Source: CAYGAW01 sp964347945
Lineage (GTDB): Bacteria; Chloroflexota; Anaerolineae; UBA7937; B3-Chlor
Length of the DNA: 41,174 nucleotides
Direction: 5' to 3'
NCBI GenBank assembly: GCA_964347945.1
Contig: CAYGAW010000056.1
Span: 1 to 41,174 of the forward strand
Both the position numbers and the translations under genes were made by a program. Shown here piece by piece: positions 16,388 through 24,527 of the stretch. Numbering within the stretch: position 1 is the stretch's first letter; every line of letters starts with the position of its first letter. The notes beneath the pieces were generated by a model. It did no database searches. It was not told the DNA's origin and saw only the letters and a program-made list of their open reading frames with translations.

Positions 16388-17254
16388 CTACTTCTGGTCG
16401 GCCAGAACCAAGGCAAAGGTATCGGCCACCTGCCGAAGGTTGTCGAGCCAATCGGGGGCCAGAGGACTGATAAGCAGCACCTCGCCCCCCATCTCCTGCG
16501 CTATGGTGGCCGCCCTCTCCGTACTGAACTCAGGCTGCGCAAAGATGACCTTGATGTTGTTCTCACGAGCTCTCCTGATCAGATCAGCCATCTCGGCCGC
16601 GCTCGGATCACTGCCCTCGATCTGCACCGGGATCATCTCCAAGTCATAATCCCGCGCGAAGTAGGACCAAGCGGGATGAAAGACCATGAACTTACGGCTC
16701 TCCAGATTGGCAAGCGTCTGTTCAATGCTCGCGTCCAATTCGTCTAGATCGGCCAGAAAAGCATCCAGGTTCGGCCGGTAGAAGCTCTCGTTGTTCGGAT
16801 CCAACTCCACCAAGCCGTCGAATATCGTGCGAGCCTGAACCTTGGCCAGCCGTGGTGAGAGCCAGATATGCGGATCGGTGCCCTCAATCCGTTCTATACC
16901 TTGGGACTGATCCACGATGAGCATATGCTCATTCGCAGCTTCAATCCGACCCATCCAAGCCTCCTCGAAGGGCACGCCAACACGCACATACATCTGCGTC
17001 TCCGAAAGTGCCTGGATTTGGCTTGGTCTCGGCTCGTACGTCGCGGGGTTGAAGCCCGGCGCCACCATCACAGATACGTTCACCTTGTCTCCGCCTATTC
17101 GCTCCACGAAGTACTTCTGCGGTACTATGCTCACCATCACCTTGACCGATCCTCCGGGCGGAGCGGTAACGGTGGGAGCCCGTGTGCTGCAGGCTGCCAC
17201 GAGCATGGCCAATGCCAGTCCAAGCCCTATGAGTGGCAATCTTCTTGCAGGCAT
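16388..17254 (-). CDS. znuA: Metal ABC transporter substrate-binding lipoprotein, ZnuA/TroA family
   Basis: This 288-residue protein has a lipoprotein signal peptide ending MLVAACS (lipid-bearing Cys22), a linker and a cluster A-I fold. Metal ligands are seen at His129 (DPHIWLSP) and His193 (VFHPAWSYFA). The usual first His of the family (DPHxYEP) is Ala71 here (NPATYEPRP), and the C-terminal acidic ligand region reads ISPLAPDWLDN. It may therefore use another residue, such as Glu242 in FAQPEFS, or belong to a divergent TroA-like branch. It lacks the His-rich loop of classical ZnuA. It lies 170 bases after the Fur-type regulator on the same strand. The symbol follows family and context, and metal identity is uncertain. 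Confidence 0.9.
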   Translation of the reverse strand: MPARRLPLIGLGLALAMLVAACSTRAPTVTAPPGGSVKVMVSIVPQKYFVERIGGDKVNVSVMVAPGFNPATYEPRPSQIQALSETQMYVRVGVPFEEAWMGRIEAANEHMLIVDQSQGIERIEGTDPHIWLSPRLAKVQARTIFDGLVELDPNNESFYRPNLDAFLADLDELDASIEQTLANLESRKFMVFHPAWSYFARDYDLEMIPVQIEGSDPSAAEMADLIRRARENNIKVIFAQPEFSTERAATIAQEMGGEVLLISPLAPDWLDNLRQVADTFALVLADQK

Positions 17255-17424
17255 GGCGTCCTCAACCTGGCCCCATCACCGAAGCTGCTATCTTGTTCGG
17301 AAGGCGGAGCAACATCAGTCGCCCGGGGGAACGAGCTACTGCACTGTCCCTCAGAGGCTTCTGGGCTTGGCTGTGGCACTGTTTCTCCTCAGATCCGAAT
17401 CCCAGATGCCCAGACCGGAGGCAC

Positions 17425-17841
17425 TCACTGACAGGCTGGACAGAGGCCCACCAACGCCAACAAATGGGTCTCGACAGCGAATCCCGTTTGTCTCGCCGTG
17501 TCCTCTATCAGCTCTCCCAGACCAGTGCACGGGAAGTCAACGACTCGATGACAGACCTGACACACCAAATGGTGACCTTCCCTTTCCCTCGCCTGGGCAT
17601 AGGCGCGGCACCCCTCGTCCAGATGAACACGACGGACGATACCCAGCTCACGAAGCAATTCGAGCGTGCGGTACACAGTCGTCAGGCCCAATGCCGGGTG
17701 GATCTCGCGCCCTCTCTCTAGCACCTCCGCCGGGCTCAATGGCGCTGTGCCCTCCCACAGCACGCGCGCGATGGCAAGCCGTTGCGCCGTCACCTTACAT
17801 CCGCGGGCTCGCAGGGCCTGAGCTACTTGTGTGTCTCTCAC
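17425..17841 (-). CDS. Fur-family metalloregulator (Zur-like)
   Basis: This 138-residue protein is of typical Fur-family length. A winged helix comes first (ARGCKVTAQRLAIARVLW...LGLTTVYRTLELLRELGIVRRV). A dimerisation domain follows, with metal-site residues His90-His91, the structural pair Cys94/Cys97 (HHLVCQVCH) and Cys134/Cys137 (GLCPACQ). It probably senses Zn or Mn and represses the downstream znuACB genes. Linkage favours Zur or Mur over iron Fur, but the sequence alone does not decide. The start is GTG 17841. Its promoter (17886-17914) is almost consensus and is followed by a palindrome (17862-17876) that is a plausible autoregulatory operator. Confidence 0.92.
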   Translation of the reverse strand: MRDTQVAQALRARGCKVTAQRLAIARVLWEGTAPLSPAEVLERGREIHPALGLTTVYRTLELLRELGIVRRVHLDEGCRAYAQAREREGHHLVCQVCHRVVDFPCTGLGELIEDTARQTGFAVETHLLALVGLCPACQ

Positions 17842-17861
17842 GATTAGAACCTGGTGCTAGT

Positions 17862-17876
17862 TGAAAAGGATTTTCA
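17862..17876 (-). promoter_or_regulatory. Candidate Fur/Zur-type operator
   Basis: TGAAAAGGATTTTCA is an inverted repeat with arms TGAAAA/TTTTCA around 3 bases. It is AT-rich and Fur-box-sized. It lies just downstream of the predicted transcription start (about 17879) and upstream of the regulator's GTG, a position where binding would block transcription. Confidence 0.55.
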
Positions 17877-17885
17877 TTTAACCCA

Positions 17886-17914
17886 ATTGTACAAACCATG
17901 CGACTCGTTGTCAA
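17886..17914 (-). promoter_or_regulatory. Strong promoter of the Fur-regulator-znuACB cluster
   Basis: On the minus strand, a perfect TTGACA (17909-17914), a 17-base spacer and TACAAT (17886-17891) form one of the best sigma-A-type promoters in the window. It starts only a few bases after the preceding terminator. Confidence 0.8.
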
Positions 17915-17920
17915 GTGACA

Positions 17921-17957
17921 AGAAAATGGGGTGCCGAGTTACTGCACTCGACACCCC
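17921..17957 (-). terminator. Intrinsic terminator of the metallopeptidase gene
   Basis: A strong hairpin pairs 17928-17939 with 17946-17957 (GGGGTG and CGAGT arms, one mismatch, 6-base loop). On the minus strand it is followed by ATTTTCTT. It lies 30 bases after the stop of the gene ending at 17987. Confidence 0.75.
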
Positions 17958-17986
17958 AGTAGAATCGAACACTGTGGGAGATATAC

Positions 17987-19963
17987 TCATTCAATCAAAT
18001 AGACTGCGTACTCATAGCCTGCCATCTCCGTCGTAGATGGCGCCAGAGCCGAGATGATCAGTACCGCCCCCTTCACCTCGTGTCCAAGACCCTCTATGAC
18101 GAGCCTGCCCTCTTGAGTGTCACTCAACTCCATCTCACGTACGACCGTTTCAGGGCCGAATTCGATCACCTGCACGATCCACTCCTGAGGCAGTATGTTG
18201 TTGGAGCGAATGAACCCCTGCGCCTCCCAGCCGCCTGCCGTCTCAGCATCATCGATGTATCCCAATTCCGGAATAGAGACATCATCGACACAGAGGCCTG
18301 GATCGTTGTAGGCATCATCCGTGATGTACTCGAAGCGGATCATCACCTCCTGGCCCACGTAACGGCCAAGATCGATCTCCTCCTTCACCCAATTGGGCTC
18401 GTCCACTTCTCCGCTAGTACCGGTATATGCGTGCCCGTAATTGTTGCCATAGGGATTCGTGTCCGTGGCGTGCTTCCCCTGGAGTATGTCCCAGTTCTGG
18501 CCACCATCGGTAGACACCTCGACGTATGCGTAGTCGTAGTCATCCTCAATGTCATACCACGTCCAGAACTCCAACGTGGCCTCCTCAAGCTCGGCCAGGT
18601 CGAAGCCCTTCGTGAGCGTCATGTTGCTCACGTCCCCTCTGTTGGACCACCATTGGTACTGGCCGCTGTGAGGATCGTTGTCCACGACCTTGACCTGCGT
18701 CGAACCAGCGAACTCTATCGCCAGATCCCCGCGGCCGCCCTCGAGCTGGATGTAGTCAGCTGCGTACTGGTGGACGGTGCTGGAACGACTATCGGGATAG
18801 TGGCGATGCCGGTGATCAGTGGCCACCGTGTCGAGGCCAGCCATGCCCGGGTAGCCATATCGCCCATCCGCAAGGGTTGTGTCATTGAGGTAGTTGGCGA
18901 TCAGCCAGTCTCTAAAGATGTCATCAGAAGTGATATCGTAGCCGTTGGCGGCCAGGACTTGGTCAAATCCCGCCATGCCATCCGCCTCCGTAGCGGTGAG
19001 CTCCTTCACCAGATCTGCGCCGAACCGCTCTGTGAAGTAGTACATGAAGAGGTGCGATGCATCGTAGTACGCGCCAGCCTCTTCTATCTCGTCCGCCCAG
19101 GCCGTGAGCTGCGTGTCCGGTTCGTTCAGGAACGAGGCAATCCAGGGCTCGTATCCGTTGAGTGTCTCGGCTGTCTGTGCGCATCCCTCATTGACCCAGG
19201 TGTCCTCGTTAGGGTCCATGTGCCAATGAATCATATGCTGGAACTCGTGAGCCAGGTAGCTGCCGTAGACCTCGTTTCCTGGTGGCACGTAGGTGGCGTT
19301 GATGTAGAACATCTCCTTCTCGTTACTGAAGGGATTTACCACGCTTGGATATTCGTCATTGCTTGAGTAGTAGCCGCCCACGCTGGGGAGATTTGCGTTG
19401 AGGATGTGAATGTGCACGTCATTGTCCACGCCCGGGCTCCACTCCGAGCCGAAATACGTTCGGTTCGTGGGATAGATCTGGTCCTCGAACTCGTGGGCCG
19501 CGGCCTCTATGCCCTCTTGATCCAGTAGCAGACCGTCTTCCACCCACATGTAGACGTGTGGAGTGGCATAGCGCAGAGTGGCCTCGATTGTGAGATAGGT
19601 ATCCGAAAGCTCCTCATCGTTGATCCAGAAAGTCTCCCTGTCCCCTATCTCATACAGGGGAGGTGAATCATTCACCACGCGCGTCACGGGACCCGTATGC
19701 TTCAATCGCTCGGTCAGCAAATATGGATCACGCGCCGGTATTGTCGTCTGGCGGATCACGTCGGCCGTCGAGAGGCTCTCCTCGCTGACCGGGGTACGCA
19801 AGACCGTTGGCGTGATCAGCACGGGATGGGCTGGCTCCACGGGTGTCGGCAAGGCGGGAACGAAGTCCCTGGCAGCCAGCAGCGATATCAGAAAGAGGTT
19901 GACGGCCAGACACACACAGATACATACGCACGGAATCGCGAGAACCATGACGAACTTCCGCAA
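17987..19963 (-). CDS. Secreted HExxH metallopeptidase, immune inhibitor A/M6-like
   Basis: This 658-residue protein has an N-terminal hydrophobic signal or anchor (about 5-30), a Pro-rich stretch and a peptidase domain. The zinc motif is HEFQH (239-243), and a downstream Glu259 in WVNEGCAQ is a candidate third ligand. The C-terminal half (about 405-590) contains a beta-sandwich with EFWTWYDIEDDYDYAYVEVSTDGGQNWDIL, which resembles the MAM/immune-inhibitor-A accessory domain. It is probably a secreted protease degrading environmental protein. The start is TTG 19963 with GGAG 7-8 bases upstream. It lies 21 bases after the 19985-20719 gene, so they are probably one operon, and it ends in a strong terminator. 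Confidence 0.88.
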   Translation of the reverse strand: MRKFVMVLAIPCVCICVCLAVNLFLISLLAARDFVPALPTPVEPAHPVLITPTVLRTPVSEESLSTADVIRQTTIPARDPYLLTERLKHTGPVTRVVNDSPPLYEIGDRETFWINDEELSDTYLTIEATLRYATPHVYMWVEDGLLLDQEGIEAAAHEFEDQIYPTNRTYFGSEWSPGVDNDVHIHILNANLPSVGGYYSSNDEYPSVVNPFSNEKEMFYINATYVPPGNEVYGSYLAHEFQHMIHWHMDPNEDTWVNEGCAQTAETLNGYEPWIASFLNEPDTQLTAWADEIEEAGAYYDASHLFMYYFTERFGADLVKELTATEADGMAGFDQVLAANGYDITSDDIFRDWLIANYLNDTTLADGRYGYPGMAGLDTVATDHRHRHYPDSRSSTVHQYAADYIQLEGGRGDLAIEFAGSTQVKVVDNDPHSGQYQWWSNRGDVSNMTLTKGFDLAELEEATLEFWTWYDIEDDYDYAYVEVSTDGGQNWDILQGKHATDTNPYGNNYGHAYTGTSGEVDEPNWVKEEIDLGRYVGQEVMIRFEYITDDAYNDPGLCVDDVSIPELGYIDDAETAGGWEAQGFIRSNNILPQEWIVQVIEFGPETVVREMELSDTQEGRLVIEGLGHEVKGAVLIISALAPSTTEMAGYEYAVYLIE

Positions 19964-19984
19964 GGGCTGTCTCCTTCTGTGGCC

Positions 19985-20719
19985 TTAGCTGCGTTGAACT
20001 GTGACGGGGACTTCACAAGGAGGGGGGTAGTTGCCGTCATTCTTGACGACGGTGAGCTTCAGCGTGATGGGCCCAGACAGTTCCCCTGTGTTCCACAACA
20101 CCAGAATCCCGTTCTCCACCGGTGAGTATTTGATATCATCTATCACATGAAACTCGCTGGAGTTATGGCCGAGGGAGAATTCGACCTTGTAGAAATAGAA
20201 GGAATCGGTGGTCGCTCTCCCTCGAATCTCCACCATTCCGTGCACCGTCTGATTGACCCCGGGGTAGGTGATCCTGGAGCCCGGATCTGGACAGGATGCG
20301 GGCGTGACCACGGGGGTGGGGGTCTCCTCCGGTGTGGGCGTCCAAGGCGGGGTCGGACGCACTAGGGGACCTCTGGTGGCGGTGGCAGTAGGAGTAGGAG
20401 TTGGTGGCACGGGAGTGACGGGGTGGGTAGGGAGAATCATCGGTGCTTCAGGGGTGCCGCTACTAGCCACAATGCCGAGAGACGGGGCCAGAAACATATC
20501 CACGAAGGCAACCAGGCTGATAATCACCAGAAGGCCAAGAATAGTGAAGGTAGCCCGGTAGGCCTTGCTGGTAGCCACTTCCTTTTCGATGGTAAACAGC
20601 GACGCCCCTCTCTCCTTCCTGGCCAGATAGATGGCCCTGAGGTAGACGAGGATCGTCAGCGCGCATGCTATGTATATCCAGATGGCGAAGCTATCGATCA
20701 GCTCAATGAGTACAGTCAT
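19985..20719 (-). CDS. Membrane protein with PT-linker and Ig-like extracytoplasmic domain, unknown
   Basis: This 244-residue protein has two N-terminal membrane helices (about 8-30 and 55-78), with a short basic cytoplasmic loop between (LARKERGASLFTIEKEV). A 50-residue Thr/Pro linker (about 95-140) follows. The C-terminal beta domain is CPDPGSRITYPGVNQTVHGMVEIRGRATTDSFYFYKVEFSLG, of a kind often annotated Ig-like or Gmad2-like in PT-linker proteins. It ends with a second Cys (PPPCEVP) that could form a disulfide. It precedes the metallopeptidase in the same transcript. A role in surface binding or anchoring is only a guess. The promoter at 20743-20771 is excellent. Confidence 0.75.
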   Translation of the reverse strand: MTVLIELIDSFAIWIYIACALTILVYLRAIYLARKERGASLFTIEKEVATSKAYRATFTILGLLVIISLVAFVDMFLAPSLGIVASSGTPEAPMILPTHPVTPVPPTPTPTATATRGPLVRPTPPWTPTPEETPTPVVTPASCPDPGSRITYPGVNQTVHGMVEIRGRATTDSFYFYKVEFSLGHNSSEFHVIDDIKYSPVENGILVLWNTGELSGPITLKLTVVKNDGNYPPPCEVPVTVQRS

Positions 20720-20742
20720 GGAAGTGTCCGCGCCAGTTCGCT

Positions 20743-20771
20743 ATTGTAGCACGATTCCCACCCGCTGTCAA
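20743..20771 (-). promoter_or_regulatory. Promoter of the Ig-like protein/metallopeptidase operon
   Basis: On the minus strand, a perfect TTGACA (20766-20771), a 17-base spacer and TACAAT (20743-20748). The -35 shares bases with the T-tract of the preceding terminator. Confidence 0.8.
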
Positions 20772-20804
20772 AAAGGGAACGAAGGAGACCTATTCTTCGT
20801 TCCC
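20770..20804 (-). terminator. Intrinsic terminator after the PNP gene
   Basis: A perfect 10-bp stem GGGAACGAAG/CTTCGTTCCC (20775-20784 with 20795-20804) with a 10-base loop is followed on the minus strand by five T. It lies 33 bases after the PNP stop. Confidence 0.85.
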
Positions 20805-20836
20805 CTCTTCCTCTCGGGGCCCTGGTGCCACACCAC

Positions 20837-21700
20837 CTACATCCGGCTAACGATTCCTTTGATCAAGAGGCTGAGCGTGGGCACCGCTTTCGCGCCCGCC
20901 TCCAATACTTCCTGATGTAGTCCCTCCTGGCCCGTTGACGGAGCCTCGCTGGAGGCGCCTTCACCAGGTATAACATTGCTGATGTGGGACAGTCCCAATA
21001 CCCGGATGCCCTCATGCCTCGCTACAATCACCTCAGGAACGGTAGACATACCTACAGCATCGGCCCCGATGAGTCTGAGAAACTTGACGTCTGCTGGAGT
21101 CTCGAAAGTGGGCCCTGCAGACATCACGTACGTGCCCTGTCGCAGTTCGATCCCCAACTCGTCGGCGACCGATAGAGCTAGATCCCGCAGCCCTAGGTCA
21201 TATGCGGTCGACATATCCACAAACCGAGGACCAAGCCGAGGATCGTTCGGACCATGGAGCGGATTGAACCCAGCCATGCCCACGAGATTGATATGGTCGG
21301 TGATAAGCATCAAGTCGCCCGCCCTCAAGTCCTCGCACAAGCCGCCAGCAGCGTTGGTCACGATCATGACCTCGGCGCCCAGCTTGTGCATGACGCGGAC
21401 AGGAAGAGTGATGTGCTGAAGGGATGGTCCCTCATAGAAATGGACGCGTCCGCGCATCACCGCCACTTCCTTTCCCGCCAGTTGCCCGACCACAAGTTCG
21501 CCTGTGTGGCCTTCAACACTGGTCGACGGGAAATGCGGAATCTCCCTGTACCCTAGCGACTGCGGTGCCTCCACATCATCCGCCACAGTTCCAAGACCCG
21601 AGCCAGTAATGATCATCACGGTCGGGCTGCAGGCTGTTTGTGAGCGAATATGGGAAGCGCTCTCCTCTATCTCCTGCCAACCGTAGGATCCTTCGTCCAC
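20837..21700 (-). CDS. punA: Purine nucleoside phosphorylase, trimeric PNP-I type
   Basis: This 287-residue enzyme performs phosphorolysis of inosine and guanosine in purine salvage. Motifs are the phosphate-binding ITGSGLG, PHFPSTSVEGHTG, RVHFYEG, the Ala-rich VTNAAGGL, GPTFETPAD with the catalytic Glu, and SHISNVIPG, whose Asn is the base-recognition residue of 6-oxopurine enzymes (Asp is found in MTA phosphorylases). GTG 21700 (or GTG 21703) is preferred: AGAGG lies about 7 bases upstream, and the length then fits the family. Longer readings would run into the upstream gene. It begins 20 bases after the SHOCT gene's stop. A clear terminator follows. Confidence 0.94.
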   Translation of the reverse strand: MDEGSYGWQEIEESASHIRSQTACSPTVMIITGSGLGTVADDVEAPQSLGYREIPHFPSTSVEGHTGELVVGQLAGKEVAVMRGRVHFYEGPSLQHITLPVRVMHKLGAEVMIVTNAAGGLCEDLRAGDLMLITDHINLVGMAGFNPLHGPNDPRLGPRFVDMSTAYDLGLRDLALSVADELGIELRQGTYVMSAGPTFETPADVKFLRLIGADAVGMSTVPEVIVARHEGIRVLGLSHISNVIPGEGASSEAPSTGQEGLHQEVLEAGAKAVPTLSLLIKGIVSRM

Positions 21701-21719
21701 CACCAAACCTCTCACAAGA

Positions 21720-22364
21720 TCACAGCTTCGCCAGCAGAGCCCGCTTCTTGTCCTGGAACTCCTCGTTTGTGATAATCCCCTTCTTCCGGAGTTCGTCCAG
21801 TTCCGCAATAAGCTCGGGTATGTCGCCCGCCGAGGGGGCTTCCTCGGACAGAACTCGTGTCGCCTTGGCCTCGAAGACGTCAAGCTCGCTCAGAGCCTCT
21901 TTCTGGTTGAGCATCTCAGTCTTGAATCTCACCGGGCGATCCATCCGTCGGAAGAGGTTCACTCCTATCTCACTAGCAGTGAGTATTTTCACATCCCCGT
22001 AGTTCAACATCCTTCCCAGGGCTGATTGCTCCAAGACTACGTCGTTGACCTTCTCCAAAGAGGAATCAATCGAATGCTTGTTGATAATGCCCTCTAGCTG
22101 AATCACTCTTCGATTGGTGATCACATACTGTTCATTCCACCAGTTCAAGAGGATGACCATGATCCTCCACAAAGGGAAGACCAAGGCGAGGATCAGCACC
22201 AAAGCCACACCAGCCACTGTCAGTGCTAGAACCGATGCAATCAGCATGATGAGCAGCGACACTGCAATCCACAACACTAGTCTGGGCACGACGACCAGCC
22301 AATGCTGCCTGGCTTTGAAGACTATCATCTCTTTCTTGCCAAGCAATCCTTCCAGGTATCCCAT
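21720..22364 (-). CDS. Bacterial PH domain (bPH2) membrane protein with SHOCT tail
   Basis: This 214-residue protein has two hydrophobic segments (about 22-45 and 47-70). A bPH2-like domain follows (YVITNRRVIQLEGIINKHSIDSSLEKVNDVVLEQSALGRMLNYGDVKI, about 78-140). A C-terminal SHOCT motif (IPELIAELDELRKKGIITNEEFQDKKRALL) completes it. YdbS-like PH proteins are membrane-associated and of unknown biochemical role, and SHOCT is a short oligomerisation or targeting tail. ATG 22364 has AAGG just upstream. It sits between xerD (58 bases) and PNP (19 bases) on one strand and is probably part of the xerD transcript. Confidence 0.88.
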   Translation of the reverse strand: MGYLEGLLGKKEMIVFKARQHWLVVVPRLVLWIAVSLLIMLIASVLALTVAGVALVLILALVFPLWRIMVILLNWWNEQYVITNRRVIQLEGIINKHSIDSSLEKVNDVVLEQSALGRMLNYGDVKILTASEIGVNLFRRMDRPVRFKTEMLNQKEALSELDVFEAKATRVLSEEAPSAGDIPELIAELDELRKKGIITNEEFQDKKRALLAKL

Positions 22365-22422
22365 AGCACCTTGTACCTTTCAACTCACCTCAGAGGAACT
22401 CTGCGCGCCCCGTAACATACCT

Positions 22423-23328
22423 CTATGTCGCCCGTGGGTGCGACTCATCGTACACCTTTCTCAGACGTTCGCTACTGACGTGAGTGTAGATCTGCGTGGT
22501 CGAAATGCTGGTATGGCCAAGCAGCTTCTGTACATTAATGAGATCGGCATTGCGATCCAACATGTGAGTGGCAAACGAATGACGCAAAGTGTGAGGCGTG
22601 ATGTCCGGAGGCAGGCCAGCCTTCTCCACGTACTCCTTGAAGATGAGCCACAATCCCTGGCGAGTGAGGGGCTGGCCTCTCATGTTCAAGAACAAGGTCT
22701 TCTCGTCGGCATCTCGCACCGAATGCGCTCGTTCCCTCTCCAGGTAGTCACGCACTGACGCAACCGCTTGAGCATGTATCGGGATCACACGCTCCTTGGC
22801 CCCTTTGCCCCAGCAGCGAACGGAAGCCGACGCCAAGTTCACGTCGTCGACCCTCAGGGAGATGAGCTCGCTCACTCTCATACCCGTGGCATAGAGCAGC
22901 TCCAGAATTGCGCGGTCGCGTATCCCCTTGGGCGTGGATAACTTCGCAGGCTCAGCCAACAGCCTGTCTACCTCCTCCACGGACAGAGGCTTGGGCAAAT
23001 GCTTCTTGACCCTGACGGAATCCAAAGTGGCCGTAGGATCGTCCCTGATGACACCCTCGGCTGCCAGAAAATGAAAGAACGACCGTATCGCTGCAACCTT
23101 CCGGGCGGTAGTGGCGGCCGCATATTCACGATCGCCCTTTAGATACATGATGTATGAGAGGATATCTTCCTTGTCGACTCTGCCCCAGAAACCCTCGTAG
23201 AGCGCACCATGCCGCCTCTGCAAGTACTCTCTGAACTGCACCAGGTCGATGCGATAGGCGGATATCGTATTCTCCGAGCACCCTTTCTCGGCGGAAAGAA
23301 ATGTCAGGAAATCGTCTATCCTTCCCAC
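22423..23328 (-). CDS. xerD: Site-specific tyrosine recombinase XerD/XerC type
   Basis: This 301-residue protein has an N-terminal SAM-like core-binding domain (FLTFLSAEKGCSENTISAYRIDL) and a catalytic domain with the RHRH-Y set: ATGMRVSEL (Arg), HTLRHSFATHML (His-x-x-Arg), LGHTSISTTQIYTHV (His and Tyr nucleophile). Xer recombinases resolve chromosome dimers at dif. No dif-like site was recognised here. GTG 23328 is preferred: GGAGAGG lies 5 bases upstream and the length matches Xer proteins. The GTG at 23367 would be within about 4 bases of the predicted transcription start. It could also be a lineage-specific XerA-type sole recombinase. Confidence 0.93.
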   Translation of the reverse strand: MGRIDDFLTFLSAEKGCSENTISAYRIDLVQFREYLQRRHGALYEGFWGRVDKEDILSYIMYLKGDREYAAATTARKVAAIRSFFHFLAAEGVIRDDPTATLDSVRVKKHLPKPLSVEEVDRLLAEPAKLSTPKGIRDRAILELLYATGMRVSELISLRVDDVNLASASVRCWGKGAKERVIPIHAQAVASVRDYLERERAHSVRDADEKTLFLNMRGQPLTRQGLWLIFKEYVEKAGLPPDITPHTLRHSFATHMLDRNADLINVQKLLGHTSISTTQIYTHVSSERLRKVYDESHPRAT

Positions 23329-23376
23329 GGTACCCTCTCCCTTGAGCTCAGGTCGACGGGCATTCACTTGCCAGTG

Positions 23377-23404
23377 ATTGTATCACAACTTTCCATAAAG
23401 TCAA
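23377..23404 (-). promoter_or_regulatory. Promoter of xerD
   Basis: On the minus strand, TTGACT (23399-23404), a 16-base spacer and TACAAT (23377-23382). Confidence 0.65.
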
Positions 23405-23474
23405 AATTCGGTGGGTTCGACGGCGGATTGTGCTGCTCGATTGCCCCGAGGCGCACAGCGACGAAGCTCCGCTT

Positions 23475-24527
23475 CTACAGTATCAGCATCGCGTCTCCGA
23501 AGCTATAGAAGCGGTACCTCTCCTCGATAGCCTCTCGATACGCCTTGCCAAGCAACTCTTTGCCAGTGAACGCTGCCACCAGAAGCAAGAGAGTTGAACG
23601 AGGCAAATGGAAGTTGGTGACCATAGCATCAACGGCTTGGAACGAATAGCCAGGATAGATGAAGAGTTCCGTCCATCCATCGTATGGAGCAAGAATCTCT
23701 GCTTCGCCCTCAGACATACGCGCCGCAGCTGTCTCCAAGGCCCGGACGACGGTGGTGCCACAGGCCGTGATGCACCCACCGGCAACTCGGGCGCGATTAA
23801 GTGCTCCGGCCGCCTCCTCAGTGATACGGCAGTACTCAGAGTGCATCTGGTGCTCCTCAACATCTTCCACCCGGACTGGCCGAAATGTGGCCGGTCCGAT
23901 GTGCAGAGTGATGAACGCAAAATCCATCCCTCTGTCCCGGAGGTCCGACATAAGCTCAGGAGTGAAATGCAGACCGGCTGTGGGAGCGGCCACGGAGCCG
24001 TCTTTGTCGGCGTATATCGTCTGGTAACGCTCGGGATCCTCAAGATCGCTATGGATATAAGGCGGCAGAGGCACGCATCCCAGCCATTCGAGAAGAGGCT
24101 CAATCTCCCGGTCGAACCTAACCAGCCGAGTGCCAGCGTGAGTGCGTTGGAGCACCTCTGCACGCAGGGTCGTCTCTGAACCTCCGCCATCCAGGCCAGA
24201 GATCTCCACCTGCCCACCCACTGGCACTCGCCGTCCCCTCGTCAGCGCCTCCCACTGGTTCTCACCTCGCTTCACGGTCAGCAGCAACTCCACCTTGCCG
24301 CCGCTGGGAACCTTGCGGCCCAGCAGCCGGGCCGGGATAACTCGACTGTCGTTGCAGACCAGGAGATCGCCGGAGCGCAAGTAGTGCCCCAACTCGCGGA
24401 ACTGTGTATGTCTGATGCTGCCATCCTGCCGATCCAGCACCATCAAACGGGACGCGTGGCGCGGCGACACGGGGGTCTGCGCAATGAGATCGGGAGGCAG
24501 GTCGTACTCAAAGTCGGCGGTCTTCAC
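23475..24527 (-). CDS. queA: S-adenosylmethionine:tRNA ribosyltransferase-isomerase QueA
   Basis: This 350-residue enzyme adds the epoxycyclopentane moiety from SAM to 7-aminomethyl-7-deazaguanine in tRNA, the penultimate queuosine step. Family motifs are DFEYDLPPDLIAQTP at the start, LVCNDSRVIPARLLG, GSVAAPTAGLHFTPEL, FITLHIGPATFRPVR, the ITACGTTVVRALE loop and VTNFHLPRSTLLLLVAAF. GTG 24527 starts exactly at the conserved N-terminus and overlaps the preceding stop by 4 bases (GTGA), which supports coupling. It is the last gene of the ruvB-queH-GT-DUF2905-queA cluster. Its product's substrate leads directly to the QueH reaction encoded upstream. Confidence 0.96.
   Translation of the reverse strand: MKTADFEYDLPPDLIAQTPVSPRHASRLMVLDRQDGSIRHTQFRELGHYLRSGDLLVCNDSRVIPARLLGRKVPSGGKVELLLTVKRGENQWEALTRGRRVPVGGQVEISGLDGGGSETTLRAEVLQRTHAGTRLVRFDREIEPLLEWLGCVPLPPYIHSDLEDPERYQTIYADKDGSVAAPTAGLHFTPELMSDLRDRGMDFAFITLHIGPATFRPVRVEDVEEHQMHSEYCRITEEAAGALNRARVAGGCITACGTTVVRALETAAARMSEGEAEILAPYDGWTELFIYPGYSFQAVDAMVTNFHLPRSTLLLLVAAFTGKELLGKAYREAIEERYRFYSFGDAMLIL

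Noticed and set aside
17255..17424. Riboswitch in the 170-base gap before znuA
   Set aside because: It has some pairing potential and imperfect repeats, but no box of a riboswitch class I can recognise.
17955..17985. tRNA T-loop-like GTTCGATTC on the minus strand
   Set aside because: The flanking bases do not form a T stem and no cloverleaf can be drawn. It overlaps the terminator region.
18080..19366. Long open frame on the plus strand
   Set aside because: It is antisense to the metallopeptidase, has no domain-like sequence, and is a composition effect of the opposite gene.
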